DNA from: Thermothelomyces thermophilus ATCC 42464
Lineage: Eukaryota > Ascomycota > Sordariomycetes > Sordariales > Chaetomiaceae
Assembly (NCBI RefSeq): GCF_000226095.1
Contig: NC_016474.1
Location: 1,736,001-1,800,000 of the forward strand
Length of the DNA: 64,000 nucleotides
Direction of reading: 5' to 3'
Under the pieces are notes generated by a model. It had not been told where the DNA came from. It made no database searches and saw only the letters and a list, made by a program, of their open reading frames with translations. A program made the position numbers and the translations under genes. Below are positions 1-11,263 of this stretch, one piece after another. Numbering within the stretch: the stretch's first letter is position 1; every line of letters starts with the position of its first letter.

Positions 1-1455
1 GGGGTTCACGCATCCGCAATAAAGCTCGAATCAAAAGTGCAGGAACCTGAAGGTGGGAGACATCATGTGTCTTTTCGACCTGCAAAACTATCCCTAGTTA
101 TAGTTCTGTTAAACTTGTCGAAGGCCGAATCCACAATATCTGCCCCCTTATTTTTTTGTTTTTTTTCTGCTTCCTCTCTTCTTCTTCTTGTTGCACTTCA
201 CCGTTGATGATTCGAGCGATGATGTGCTGGGCGATGCGGATCAAGGCCCGCAAATTGCCCACCCTCTCCCTTCCTGCCAACATTCCACATATTGGCCACT
301 CCTCCTTGCTGACTCCCAAGCCCCGTTCCGCGACTGAAGGTATGCTTGCTGAACAAGACCAACCCGTGGCCAACACAAACAGCCGCGAAAGCGATTAAGC
401 GCCTTGTATGCTTTCACCATCTATTCCTCCCACCCACGCCCAAACCCACTCTGTCGCCGTGATACTTGCCTGGGAAATAGAAACCAGACCATGCGTACCG
501 ACCACTCACTGCGAGTCGAATTCCCGAAACCCAAACCTTCCCCAGCCCAGAAAGCTCCAGCACCCGGCGGTAAACGGGGTATCCGATGTAGAAGAGACCA
601 GTATGCTCCATGCATCCCTCAAATGAGTTCATGCCCGCTCCGAACGAAACATGTGGAAAGAAGAGATGACATAAGCCCAAGAGATCATGGCTCGCCAACG
701 TGGCAAAAAAAGCAAAAGAAAAGATGCATCCGATCTTCTCCCTCGCGGCCTCCGTGGTGTCTTGGCCCCTGGTCTTTTCCCCTACCGCTTGACTCCCCCC
801 GAACCTTTCACACCAAAACCGTCTCTCGCGAACGATCACCGTAGTGTGTCCGCCTCTCTTAAAGTTCGGGGCCCATAGTCAATGTCGGGTGCGAATAGAT
901 GAAGGGGAGGGAAGTGCCGCCGATCCGGGATAGAAGTAACCGATGGCGGGTATGACGGGAAAGTAAAACAAAAAAAGAAGAGAAATAGAACAAAAAGGGA
1001 AAAAAAAAGAAAGAAAGAAAAGGAAGCAATGAACGTAACCGCCGCCATCCATCGCGCCGATGAATGATGCAATCGAGAAGCCGAGGAAATTTGCGCCCAT
1101 GCCCTGTGCCCAGAAAACACAACACACAAGATTTGACCGACCGATCGCGCCGTGGCACCGCCGCTCCCAGATGCTTCCGAAACCCTCGGTGAGTTCCCAC
1201 CCAGCACTCGTAGAAGAAACCAACCCCAACCATTCTAAACGCCCGGAAATAGAAGACGTAAATAATGCAAAAAAAAAAAGGAAGGACAAGAATAAAAAGG
1301 AGGAAAGGAGGCAAGGCTGATAAACATGATTCCAGATCCGATAGGGAGATCCCAATGACGAACTGACCCAGAGAAGGCTGCTCCAAATATGTTTTTCTTC
1401 CCAACCCCACTATTGGCCAAGTAATACCGTCCACTGGCCAACTCCTCCATCCTGT
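1..1455. other. Left edge, no gene supported
   Basis: This stretch lies downstream of the decapping-activator gene, which is read leftwards. It contains a purine-rich A/G tract (about 965-1025) and several overlapping open frames of 60-190 codons on both strands. None has a recognisable domain, consistent codon use or believable splice structure. The part next to 1455 is probably 3' untranslated sequence of the neighbouring gene. Confidence 0.5.
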
Positions 1456-2754
1456 TCAGGAGCTCTGGTACTTAGTCGGCTGAGGTCCTGCCGGGGCCGG
1501 GCTGAGGTTCAGCTTCAGCATGCGCCGCAGGCTCTCCTCCATGTGCAAAATGTCGGCCGAACGACTCCCGTTCACAGCCGGAGAAGTCATAGAGACCGGA
1601 GCCGAAGGTGCGAGGACCGGGTGTTGAGTCCCCGTGGCAAAGGGTGGTGGCGTGTGGTAAGCGGCAGATGGAGGGGGCTGGGATCCCACCGAGAAAGCAG
1701 GCAGGAAGCCAGATGGGTGCGGAGGCTGGGGCCCTGACGAGAAAGGATGCGGCGGCGCATCAGTAGGTCCTTGCGGGGACGTCTCGGGCGCTTGAGAAGG
1801 CTGTTGCCCGCTCCGGATCGAGGGTATAGCCAGAAACTGCTTCAGCCGCTCGCTCATGTCTATTGCCGCCTGGTCCTGCAGTGGCGTGGGCTTCTGAGCG
1901 GCGTCGCCCTGCTTCTTGTTGGATATGGCCTCGCGAATACGTTCCTGGTAAGGCTTGGAGAGCGCCGGCCCAATCACCGTTTCGGGTGTGCCATCAAGCT
2001 CGCTGGCGGGGATGCCGGCGGATGAATTGCGCTGGGGCACAGGCCGGCGGGTGCCAGTACCAAACCGTCCGCTGGGGACAGTTCTGGGCTCCGCCGGAGA
2101 GCGTACATGAGAGGGAGGAGAAAGAGGAATCGGACGTTGCCCGAGAATGTTGGCAGAGCTTGCGCGGCGCGCCCGCTCTTTCTCAGCCCGGTCTGCACGG
2201 AAGAAGATATCAAGGGGTGACTCTTGTCGGGCATCATTTGCGGATAGCAGACGGTGCTGCGGTGTGGGGGCTGCCTCGGAATCGGTCGCAGGCGGCGAAG
2301 GCTCGCGACTGGCATGGTCTGTTTCCTGCACTGAGGGCGAGTCCAGGGCCTTGGACAAGAAGCTTGGGATCGGGAGGGAGGAGGGAGCCGGGGACGCGTG
2401 GAATGTCGCGCCGGCAAAAGCGGCTGTAGCAATTGGCTTGGATGTTGTTGAGTGCGGAGGTGTTGTCCGCCCTTGCTTGCCAGGCCCCGGCGACGAGACT
2501 TGCTTGACCCGTCCCTTGTTCCCGTTCCGCGGTTTAGATTTGCCTTGATTGGGCTGCGATGGCGGTGCCGAGCTGTTTGAGGCGGACTTCCTGGGCGTGA
2601 AAGGCCCCGCGATCTCGAGTGGGAATGTGGCTTCGCTCGGCATGTCGTTCTCTGAGGCGTACGTCTTGCGAGCGGGCGAGTTCACAGGCCGCATGGGGCG
2701 TCGCCGAGCTGGCGTGCTCTTTTTGGGTGGCAGCTGTGCTGTTTGTTGTTCCAT
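1456..2754 (-). CDS. Probable Edc1/PNRC-type mRNA decapping activator
   Basis: Single-exon, 432-residue, Pro/Ser-rich and largely disordered protein. Residues about 112-140 carry the stretch AFAGATFHASPAPSSLPIP followed by SFLSKAL, which fits the PNRC/Edc1 signature (aromatic or hydrophobic residue, AGA-F, then spaced prolines and LP-P). In the Edc1/PNRC family this short motif docks on Dcp1 EVH1 and Dcp2 and stimulates cap removal from mRNA in cytoplasmic P-bodies. A second block around residues 179-208 (SPLDIFFRADRAEKERARR) is Arg/Glu-rich and helix-like. The rest is low complexity. The start at 2754 is the first ATG of the frame and lies in ATG-context CCATGG on the complementary strand. 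The family call rests on one short motif, so the function is an inference; the coding status is firmer because the frame is open for 1.3 kb and ends in KYQSS-stop. Confidence 0.72.
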   Translation of the reverse strand: MEQQTAQLPPKKSTPARRRPMRPVNSPARKTYASENDMPSEATFPLEIAGPFTPRKSASNSSAPPSQPNQGKSKPRNGNKGRVKQVSSPGPGKQGRTTPPHSTTSKPIATAAFAGATFHASPAPSSLPIPSFLSKALDSPSVQETDHASREPSPPATDSEAAPTPQHRLLSANDARQESPLDIFFRADRAEKERARRASSANILGQRPIPLSPPSHVRSPAEPRTVPSGRFGTGTRRPVPQRNSSAGIPASELDGTPETVIGPALSKPYQERIREAISNKKQGDAAQKPTPLQDQAAIDMSERLKQFLAIPSIRSGQQPSQAPETSPQGPTDAPPHPFSSGPQPPHPSGFLPAFSVGSQPPPSAAYHTPPPFATGTQHPVLAPSAPVSMTSPAVNGSRSADILHMEESLRRMLKLNLSPAPAGPQPTKYQSS

Positions 2755-3948
2755 GGTTGCGCAAGCAGTTCTGAGTTGTTCGTGCGAAACCTTAATTAAA
2801 AACGTGCTGGCCGAGCCGGGAAAGAAGGACTCCCCCGCGTTGATGAGATGGAATGAATGTCAGTCGACGGTCTGTTTGCTTGCCCTGGGCGGGGCAACGA
2901 GTCAGTCAGTGATTGGAGAAAATGCTGGGGAAGAGGCAGGCGAGAACCGACAAACTGCCGCAAAGCGACGCACTGCAATGGTGAATGGTTAAGAGATGGA
3001 AATAAGGTGGTATTACTGAAATGGTACAAGATGTATTCTGTTTATCAATGCTTGCTCGGTGCATGTTGGTTTGGTACTCGACTTTCTCAAGGAGGGTGGG
3101 GAGAAGCTGACCCGTCCGCATCACTGCGTGTGCGATGGAGGCTGGGCGGTGCTGTCCTACCTGCACTACTTGGAGTTAGTTCATTCCGGCAAGGCTGAAA
3201 GCGGAGGTTCTTTCATCACCCCCGGCCCCTTCATTGACCCCTGCTCGGTATCGATACCTGCACGGTACAGCCAGTACTATGTTTCCTCGTCCCCAAAGTT
3301 CGCTCTCTTGGGGTGAAGCAAGCAATGTATGGGCGATCTTCGACCCTTTTGTGACAGGCTTGTCTCAGTGTAAAACCCAGACGCCACGATGAGAGGCAGA
3401 AAGCATAAGAGTTGTACCTAGTACGGAAGCCCAAGGCAGGCACGGAGATGGTTGGGCGCCCTCCGTGAATGGTACCTACTACGTACGCAGTATGTAAAAG
3501 GTGGGGATATGTAACTATCCAGATATCCTGCCTGTTCAGGTACCTAGTAGTACATACACTAAACAGGACTCGTAGGCTACTATGGCGGGGCAGTCGACAT
3601 CCTCTCCAACAGCTAGCTGACCTACGACTGCTGTCCAGGGCGTCTGTCACCTGCCGACTACAATATCTTCTCGCCAAACTGCGTTGGCCTTTGGGATATC
3701 GAGCAGCGCTTTCGTGCAAAGGCGGCTCCAAGAAACCAGGTGAGAAGTTTGCATTTGATGCCACGATCCCAATTCGCTAAAGCGGAGGCTAACGAGCGTT
3801 GCCTGGGAATCAAGAGAACCCTGACCCCCGAACAACTCGACAACCGAAGGCCTAGCAATCTGACGTCTACCTTTTTGATTTGCGCTCCGACAGCTGAACC
3901 CAAACCTCCACACTACGAATTTGGCGAGAATCTTTGACAGCCGTCACC
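2755..3948. promoter_or_regulatory. Divergent intergenic region (decapping activator / HRT1)
   Basis: About 1.2 kb between two genes transcribed away from each other; it must hold both promoters and 5' leaders. It includes repeated TACCTA/TAGGTA-like and GTAC-rich short stretches around 3410-3560. No open frame here shows a domain. Confidence 0.45.
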
Positions 3949-4546
<598 letters not shown>

Positions 4547-4730
4547 TGAGAAGCTCCAGTGGGGTATTCGAGCATGGTTTTTCGAAACGGTAACGGGGCC
4601 CACGTCCATCGGTAGAAGTGCCATATGGCGACTTAAGCCAGCGGAAGAATGACGGTCGCTGGCACGTTATGAATTATGCAACGAACCCTTCACAGAAGTT
4701 ATTATTCCTGGGGTGACTCTCTGACTGGCT

Positions 4731-5152
4731 TCATTTGAACATCTTATCGTCGACCACGAGATTTGCTGGAGGCGTGATTCCACCAACTGGTAGCCATTTT
4801 ACAGGATTCCGGTTGTAGAAAGGCCAAGGCGGAACAACGAGGACAAAGACTGCGGCTGTGCCAATGAGGCCGATGTAAACGGCGAGTTTGATATCCTGGA
4901 GAAAATAGCCGACGAGGAAGGCAATGGCCTGGGAAGGCACAGTTAGCCTCAGCATTCATGAAAAAAAGGCAAAGCAAGAGACTTACCCCAACGATTGTCA
5001 GGGCCACATTGACAAGAACCTCGACCAGCTTTTGGCCTTCAAAATCCTTTGGCGCTGTTAGCGATCGCATAACGCACGGCGATAATTCGGAAAGAACCGA
5101 CAATCTGCCCCTCGAACAGGTCGCGGGCCTGATCAAGAAGTTGCTCTGCCAT
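4731..5152 (-). CDS. spc1: Signal peptidase complex subunit Spc1 (SPC12)
   Basis: Three exons on the minus strand (5102-5152, 4987-5046, 4731-4928) with introns of 55 and 58 nt, giving 102 residues, the family's normal size. Spc1 is a small double-spanning ER membrane subunit that binds the signal peptidase core and helps it discriminate true signal peptides from transmembrane segments. The protein starts MAEQLLDQARDLFEGQI, then DFEGQKLVEVLVNVALTIVG (the family's conserved D-x-x-GQKL box and first membrane helix), AIAFLVGYFLQDIKLAVYIGLIG (second helix) and PPWPFYNRNPVKWLPV, the conserved PPWP...KWLP ending. Intron 1 contains a GCTAAC branch-like site. The gene converges on hrt1, with 257 bp between their stop codons. 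Confidence 0.93.
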
Positions 5153-6595
5153 CGTTGCACAGTGCGGTAAGTACTTGCGGTGTTTCGACAGGAATATCGG
5201 TCAGGTACACTGCAGTGATAACAAGATGGCCGTCGCGGAGGTGGTCGACACGCCTGGCTCAAGGCGAGAGTGGATTCTCCAAACGTGGCCTTGGAACCAA
5301 CGCCCAAGGTCGAATTCAGGACAATCAGCGAATCATAATGCGGGCCTTCAAGGACCCCACACCAAGCCACCAACAGAGCTCACCCCTGCCCTTTGCGGCG
5401 AACAATCCTCGGTTGGTCCCCCGGAACTCTCCAAGACTAGTCTCGAACTGCATCTGATTCATGCATGATTTAATCCTGCAAAATGCTGATTCTTTCCGTA
5501 CTGCAGAGTACACCTCAAAAAAATCATTTAACTTTGTAGAGAGCTCCTTGAGAACATAGTACACCACTTTTACGGTATCAGGGCGTCGAGGACATGCACA
5601 GGTCCAGATTGGGCGATGGAGACGCGGGATCAGCCGATGACTAAAGAGCACAAACTAAAAGCTCGAAGTTTTCCATTGTCCAAGGAAAACCCTCACTCCA
5701 CCCCATTTGACGGACCACATCCGAGGTGAAGTCTCTGCCCGTGAGCCCAGCAGCGACACACCGATTTCTTTTGGGTGCACCAAACTGCCGCTTACCCTTC
5801 AACTGCCGTGCGCGGCAAGAGGAACCACATTCTACCGATCAGTCCTGTGGAGTAGCCCCTTTCAGGTCGCCCAGCGCCGAAGTCAAAGTTTTACGAGGGC
5901 CGAACTCCATCCCAACCGACGCAAAATCTCACTCGGGAGATCACGAACACGCTTCGAAGACTTGCCCATCACCTGATAATTTCTCGATTTGTACGCAAAC
6001 GATTGATCAGAAGTTTTAACTGCTTCCTCTACCGATCCACGGACCCACGAGATCATACGCATTCTGGGCATCCACCCACTGTTGGACATCGAATCTGCGA
6101 CGGTTTTCCTTGGTCTAGCGTCGCAGAACACAAATCGACAAGCTTCCACAACTCAAGCCACCAAGTTGGCGGGCCTTAACTGTGAAAAGATTTCCTCTCG
6201 CCGTTCACTCCTAGGGCCAGATCTGGTCTACAGCGGAGTGAACAAGCAACCGCCGTAAGAGGGGTTATTTCTTGTCGATCAGCTATTTTGTCGGCCATTC
6301 GGGGAGAGTACCTGCCGCATATCATCGTCGTCGCTCACCAACTTTGTGGGTGATATTACGGTCTGGCGTCAGTCATCACGTTGTCGCAACTTAACGTTCG
6401 TCGTCGCGGACGGCTCATGGCCGTTCGCTGCCTGCCGCTGGTGAACTAGACGAGCATCGCTCGCTCCAATATGCGCGCCGGATAAGCCCCTTGAAGCGCG
6501 CTCTGAGGGCTTTGTTCGATCTGTTTCCCTCGAAAAGGACAAGGAAGTCAATCGGCCCCTGATTCGCCGACTACGAACTACAAGGCATCGCAGCA
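5153..6595. promoter_or_regulatory. Divergent intergenic region (SPC1 / CorA transporter)
   Basis: A 1.4-kb region between divergently transcribed genes. It should contain the promoter of spc1 and the promoter plus 5' leader of the Mg2+ transporter. Short open frames are present but show no domain or biased codon use. Confidence 0.4.
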
Positions 6596-8523
6596 ATGTC
6601 CGACCAGGAAGAAGTTGCCAACAGCTCGGGGTACTCGACCCCTGTCCCCGAGCTCGATGACCATCGGAACCAGACAGCATCGGTCCAGCGCCCGGACCGG
6701 ACTCGCCGGGGCACCTTTGACTCTCTCTACGGAGCTCGCGTGATGGCTCCAGGCGGTGCTACCAGCGAGCCTCGCGTCCGTGATTTTGAGGAAGCCGTGG
6801 TCGATGAGGATGGCGCCGACCAATCCCCGACTATGCGACGAGCCCGTCGCCCGACCATTGAGTCGGCTTCCGAAAGGTCATCCTCTCCACCCAACTCAGT
6901 CAAGGCGTTCGCCGAAGCCCGCAAGCGGGAGCGTGGACTCTCCATTTCGGAATCGAAGCCGGAGCGCAAGCCCGAGGAGGCTGAATTGCAGCGGACTGCG
7001 TCGGTCGCCAGCCGCCACAGCTACCGCAGCAGGCAGCACACAGTCGGGACCGTTGATGCTGCGAGCCTAGCCACGAACAAGTCGGCCGAAGAAGACGTAT
7101 GTTTCCCGTTGCAGGATGAGCAGAGGGGCGAGCAGCTTCACATCGATTTCGATTACCTCGAGAACTTTATCCGTGCCGAGAACGAGGCGCGCCAAGCTGC
7201 CCGTCGTCCCTCCGCGGCGCGCTTGTTTCCCGACCTGAGACAGGAGAACGCGGATGCGGCAGCTGCGGCCCCAACAATGACCATTGACGGCGATTATCTG
7301 GGCACTCCGTTTTCTTCTAACGAGGGTTATGCGGAGAAAGCCGACAGACTGGAGGCGGAGGAACAGGCCAAGGTCGTGCAGCCACCCCCAGTGGACCACA
7401 ATCGGGTCAGTTTCTTCTCCTCAGCCTGGGAGTCCACTATCCATGCCGCCGACCTCGAGGGTCTCATCTTGCCGGGCGAGGATATCCGTGGACTCTTCAC
7501 CTTCCCAAAGGGAGAAACGGATGGTGTGTGGTGGCTCAACATCAACAAGCCGTCCGAGGAGGAAGTTCGCGCGATTTGTCGAGCCTTTGGCGTTCACCCT
7601 CTGACAGTTGAAGACATCACGACGCAAGAATCGCGCGAGAAGATCGAACTCTTCCCCTCGTACTACTTTGCGTGTTTCCGGTCGTTCTGCATTGAACGCG
7701 ACGAGGACAGTGGGGAGATTGAGTTTGTGCCTTTCAACATCTACGTGGTCGTCTTCCGCGAGGGCACGCTGAGTTTCAGTTACGCCAACAATTCACATGC
7801 CTCCCATGTGCGGAAGAGGATTGCCATGTTGAAAGATTATGTCGCACTCAGCAGCGATTGGATCTGCTATGCTCTCATGTAAGGATGCCGCTTCCCACTT
7901 TGATGAGAAGTCGTGCTAACCTCAGCTCTAGCGACGACATCGTGGATTCATTTGCGCCCGTGATCGGCAAGCTCGAGGCTGATACTGACCAGATCGAGGA
8001 CGAGGTTTTCATTGCCCGGACGGACGACATGGCCAAGTTCCTGCGTAAAATCGGCACCGCCCGCAAGCATACCATGGCCTTGATGCGGCTGCTAGGCGGC
8101 AAGGCGGACGTTCTAAGGGGCTTCACCAAGCGCTGCAACGAGAACTACAAGGTCACGCCACGCATGGACATCGGCCTGTATCTTGGTGACATCCAGGATC
8201 ACGTGGTCACCATGATGAACAATCTCGCCCACTTCGAAAAGATGATGTCGCGCGCCCATAGCAACTACCTTGCGCAGATTTCCATCGACGGCATCACGCA
8301 GGGCACCAACACCAACAGAGTCCTGAGCAAGATTACGCTGCTTGCATCTATCATCGTCCCGCTCAACGTGGTAACAGGTCTTTTTGGGATGAACGTGCAG
8401 GTCCCATGGCATGATTCAGACTCTTTGGCTCCCTTCTTCGGCATCCTCGGTTGTCTTCTTGCCTTTTGTGCTTTCTGCACATACCTCGCTTACCGGATGG
8501 AAAACAAATGGTTCTCGCGTTAG
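6596..8523 (+). CDS. CorA-family Mg2+ transporter (Alr1/Mnr2 type)
   Basis: Two exons, 6596-7878 and 7932-8523, with a 53-nt intron containing GTGCTAAC; 624 residues. Fungal Alr1/Alr2 (plasma membrane) and Mnr2 (vacuole) are CorA-type channels for Mg2+. The N-terminal 250 residues are hydrophilic, Ser/Arg/Glu-rich and poorly conserved. The cytosolic CorA domain follows (residues about 280-560, including the GVHPLTVEDITTQESREKIELF segment typical of CorA) and ends in a long helical stalk. The first membrane helix ends with the signature YGMN-equivalent GLFGMN at about residues 578-583; a second helix (FFGILGCLLAFCAFCTYLAY) and a short basic tail MENKWFSR close the protein. The ATG at 6596 is the first in frame. 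Whether it sits in the plasma membrane or vacuole cannot be decided from the sequence. Confidence 0.93.
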
Positions 8524-8996
8524 CTAGGATACTTTGTCACGATGAAGACCATAGAATGGGAAGATAGAGTGCCAATGCCATCAGCTGCTACGTTTCGGAG
8601 GGAATGCTGTCATGTTAACGCTGTTCCTGTGGCTCCATCTAACCTTGGGGTATCACCTTATCTTGTAAAGGGCTTTCTCAGCAATGTCCAGGGGCCATCA
8701 GAGCCACGAATGATTATCCATCAGCGCATTTGTGATAGCTTCAGTGCCCTGGCAGTTTTACGTACTCTAATCCATACTCCGAACGAAATACGGTAGAGGA
8801 GGGTTGGAATCCACTCACCGAGCTCCGTTAAGTCGCACAGCCTCTCTCTCTCATTGGCCACACACCGAGGCCGAGCCTTGCTTAGCGATAAGCTCGGCCA
8901 AAAAGTTCAACACCATCTCAGCCTGTGCAATCCGGTCATCTGTTTACGCCAGCAATCGCCGAATCTGCACCCACAACCCCCAATCAGCTAGCCAAG
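8524..8996. other. Intergenic, CorA transporter 3' end to TIM8 promoter
   Basis: About 470 bp between two genes read in the same direction. It holds the 3' untranslated end of the transporter and the TIM8 promoter. Nothing further is recognisable. Confidence 0.4.
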
Positions 8997-9530
8997 ATGT
9001 CTTCCTCCGATTTTAGCATCGAGCAGTCTGACCTTGAGAAGCTTAGCGACAAGGACAAGACCGAGCTGCGCCAGTTCTTTGCCAACGAAGAGCAACGCTC
9101 TCGCATTCAGTCCCGTACGTGTACTTTGCTGACGCTTGTCCCATTCCGACCATCTTGCACTTCCCAAGCACCGCTTCCGTATTCTCCTTCTCCCACTCCT
9201 TTCTCTTTTGAGAAGGAAGCGTGAGAAGAGAAAGGCCTTCTACCACAATGAGCCTCACGCCAGCTGAGCATCGTCCTCCGCCCGCCGGGAAGAGAAAAAA
9301 GAACAGACTGCTAATCAATTGGGCGCTTTCTTTTCCCCGCTCCGCCCCGGCACGAAACAGAAACGCACGAGCTTACGGGTATCTGCTGGAAGAAGTGCAT
9401 CACTAGCACCATCAAGTCCGGCGCGCTCGATAAGAGTGAGAAGACCTGCCTGGCCAACTGCGTCGACCGCTTCATGGACGCCAACCTCGCCACCATGAGG
9501 CACCTTGCCAGCATGAGGCAGCAGCACTAA
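8997..9530 (+). CDS. tim8: Mitochondrial intermembrane-space chaperone subunit Tim8
   Basis: Two exons, 8997-9114 and 9361-9530, separated by a 246-nt intron, long for this window; 95 residues. Small Tim proteins form hexameric chaperones in the mitochondrial intermembrane space; Tim8 pairs with Tim13 to escort hydrophobic precursors such as Tim23. The protein reads [20 protein letters not shown], then the helix [26 protein letters not shown], and the twin CX3C motif CWKKC and CLANC with [10 protein letters not shown] between motif and C-terminal helix. The phase-1 junction restores QSQTHEL, a sequence typical of Tim8 rather than Tim9, Tim10 or Tim13. Its partner Tim13 is encoded at 41961-42328 in this same window. 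Confidence 0.93.
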
Positions 9531-10187
9531 TACGCACGCGAAAATACGCCATTTTACCACTGTGAACTTGGGATTGAGCGATATCTTTCCTGGGACGTGC
9601 TGGCTGTACGATGATAACGGGGGTCCTAAGCGAGGAGAATGGAGCGGTATAAATGCGCAGATAGATATGCCCGTCGTAGCTGTTTGGACCTCGAATCTAC
9701 CTGGTCAAGGAAGGGAACGAATATATTTGCGAAGCCGGATATCCCTGTCGGGGCATTATCTGGCAACGTGCGGACGGGCATGGCTCCGGTAAGGGGTTCA
9801 GGCTTACAAGACTCGACGGCTAGGAGTGCATACCGCTAGACATGGAGCACATTGTACAGTATCATATGTGACAATATAGATAACTACAGGAATTGAACGC
9901 CTTACATAACCTGTAATGTGGTTGTTTCATGGATGGGGAGCAGTCAACGCGGCTTCGTATCACTTCGGCACCACGTCAAGGTTATCATCAAGGGTGCAAG
10001 AAATACGGTTCAGGCATGGAAGCTAGGTAACGGCACCAAGGTCATGTCAATTCTTTTCATTGCCCAAGTCATGTGCCCAAGCCCAAGGTATCTGACGCCG
10101 ATCGAAATGCAACCCATGTCCTTCGATGTGCCGACCCTTTTTTATATTTTTGGAAACCCAGCTCCCCAGCCGAAACATTTAGTCTGT
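9531..10187. other. Convergent intergenic region (TIM8 / RPL25)
   Basis: About 660 bp between converging genes, expected to be mostly two 3' untranslated regions. No domain-bearing frame, RNA gene or repeat was recognised. Confidence 0.4.
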
Positions 10188-10958
10188 TTAGACAAGGCCG
10201 AGCTTGGTGGCAGCAATGTCAAGAGCATCAACATCAGCGGTGAGGCGGGCAAAGGCCTTCTTGGAGCCATCAGGGCTGTACCACAGTTAGTAACCGTTGG
10301 CAAGCTCGGTTCATTTACAATTGTAGCAGCGTACCGGATCAGGGTGTTGATCTTGACGGTGTCAATGTCATAGAGCTTCTTCAGGGCCTGCTTGATCTGG
10401 GCCTTGTTGGCCTTGACGTCGACGATGAAGACGAGGGTGTTCTGCTCCTCGATCTTCTTCAGGGCACCCTCGGTGTTGAGAGGGTGGATGATGACCTTGT
10501 GCTCATCCAGGCGGGGCTCGTGAGGGACCGACTTGCGCGGGTACTTGGGGGCGCGCGACAGGACGAGGGTCTTGGGGCGGTGGAAGGTCGTCGAGGTGCG
10601 GACCTTGGTCTTCTTGTGGGAGTGCACCTGCAGGCTGTGAGCTCATGTCTCTCAGGTCGGATACCAGCGGAGGACTACTTACACCCTTGAGGGCCGCCTG
10701 GGCAGCCTTCTTGGCCTGAGCGCCCTTGCCGGCCTTGGAGGCACCGCCTGTCCGAGGAATCGTCGTCAGTAAAGCATTCGCCTGAACAAGGGGAGAGACC
10801 CGTCTTGTTCAAACTCGCAAAATCTGCTGCTGCTTTGGTGCATCACCCCGCCGCCGGAGCGACGACGGCGAAGGCACGCATTGAGCGACGGCCGAGTTTG
10901 TGCGTTGTAAGAACCATTTGGGCGTTCATGTACCTTTCTTAACGTCCTTGGGAGCCAT
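10188..10958 (-). CDS. rpl25: 60S ribosomal protein uL23 (Rpl25/L23a)
   Basis: Four exons on the minus strand: 10934-10958, 10683-10747, 10335-10627, 10188-10275. The spliced product has 156 residues, the length usual for fungal Rpl25. It sits at the polypeptide exit tunnel of the large ribosomal subunit and is a docking site for signal recognition particle and nascent-chain factors. The basic N-terminal extension [17 protein letters not shown] is followed by [59 protein letters not shown] and the C-terminal [18 protein letters not shown]...[10 protein letters not shown]. The first exon has only 25 coding nucleotides, an early-intron layout common for fungal ribosomal protein genes. Introns are 186, 55 and 59 nt. 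The gene is divergent from bmt2, with 305 bp between the start codons. Confidence 0.97.
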
Positions 10959-11263
10959 TTTGGAGGGTTGTGTCGGCACTGGGCGAAGTTGTCGAGTCGG
11001 TCGTGGATGAGGAAAAACCGCGGAATTTTGGAAAAAAAGATGCAAGGAATTGTGTGCGGAGCGCCAATGCGGCTGGTGGCTGTGGCTGATCAGTAGGCTA
11101 CCCAGCGAAAAGGTGGGCTTGCGCCCGCCTTGGTGCGATGGCTGTGGACTGATAAGATAGCAAAAAGTGAGGACTTACCTCTCCCTCCTCACCGAGTTGA
11201 AATCACTTTGATGAAATACGGATTAATTAAGCTTCCACAATCCGAACGGATTTCCTCGATTCT
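10959..11263. promoter_or_regulatory. Shared divergent promoter of RPL25 and BMT2
   Basis: Only 305 bp separate the two start codons, so the genes very likely share one bidirectional promoter and both leaders. The segment contains an A-rich stretch (about 11023-11041) and a TTAATTAAG site near the bmt2 start. No specific ribosomal-protein promoter element could be assigned by eye. Confidence 0.6.

Noticed and set aside
859-1434. Hydrophobic minus-strand frames (836-1434) resembling a membrane protein
   Set aside because: Several overlapping frames look hydrophobic because of T-rich tracts; no consistent splicing or known family emerged, and the location fits a 3' untranslated region.
10748-10933. 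Possible box C/D snoRNA in the first RPL25 intron
   Set aside because: A GUGAUGC and a CUGA are about 80 nt apart, but box C deviates from consensus and no terminal stem pairs around them.
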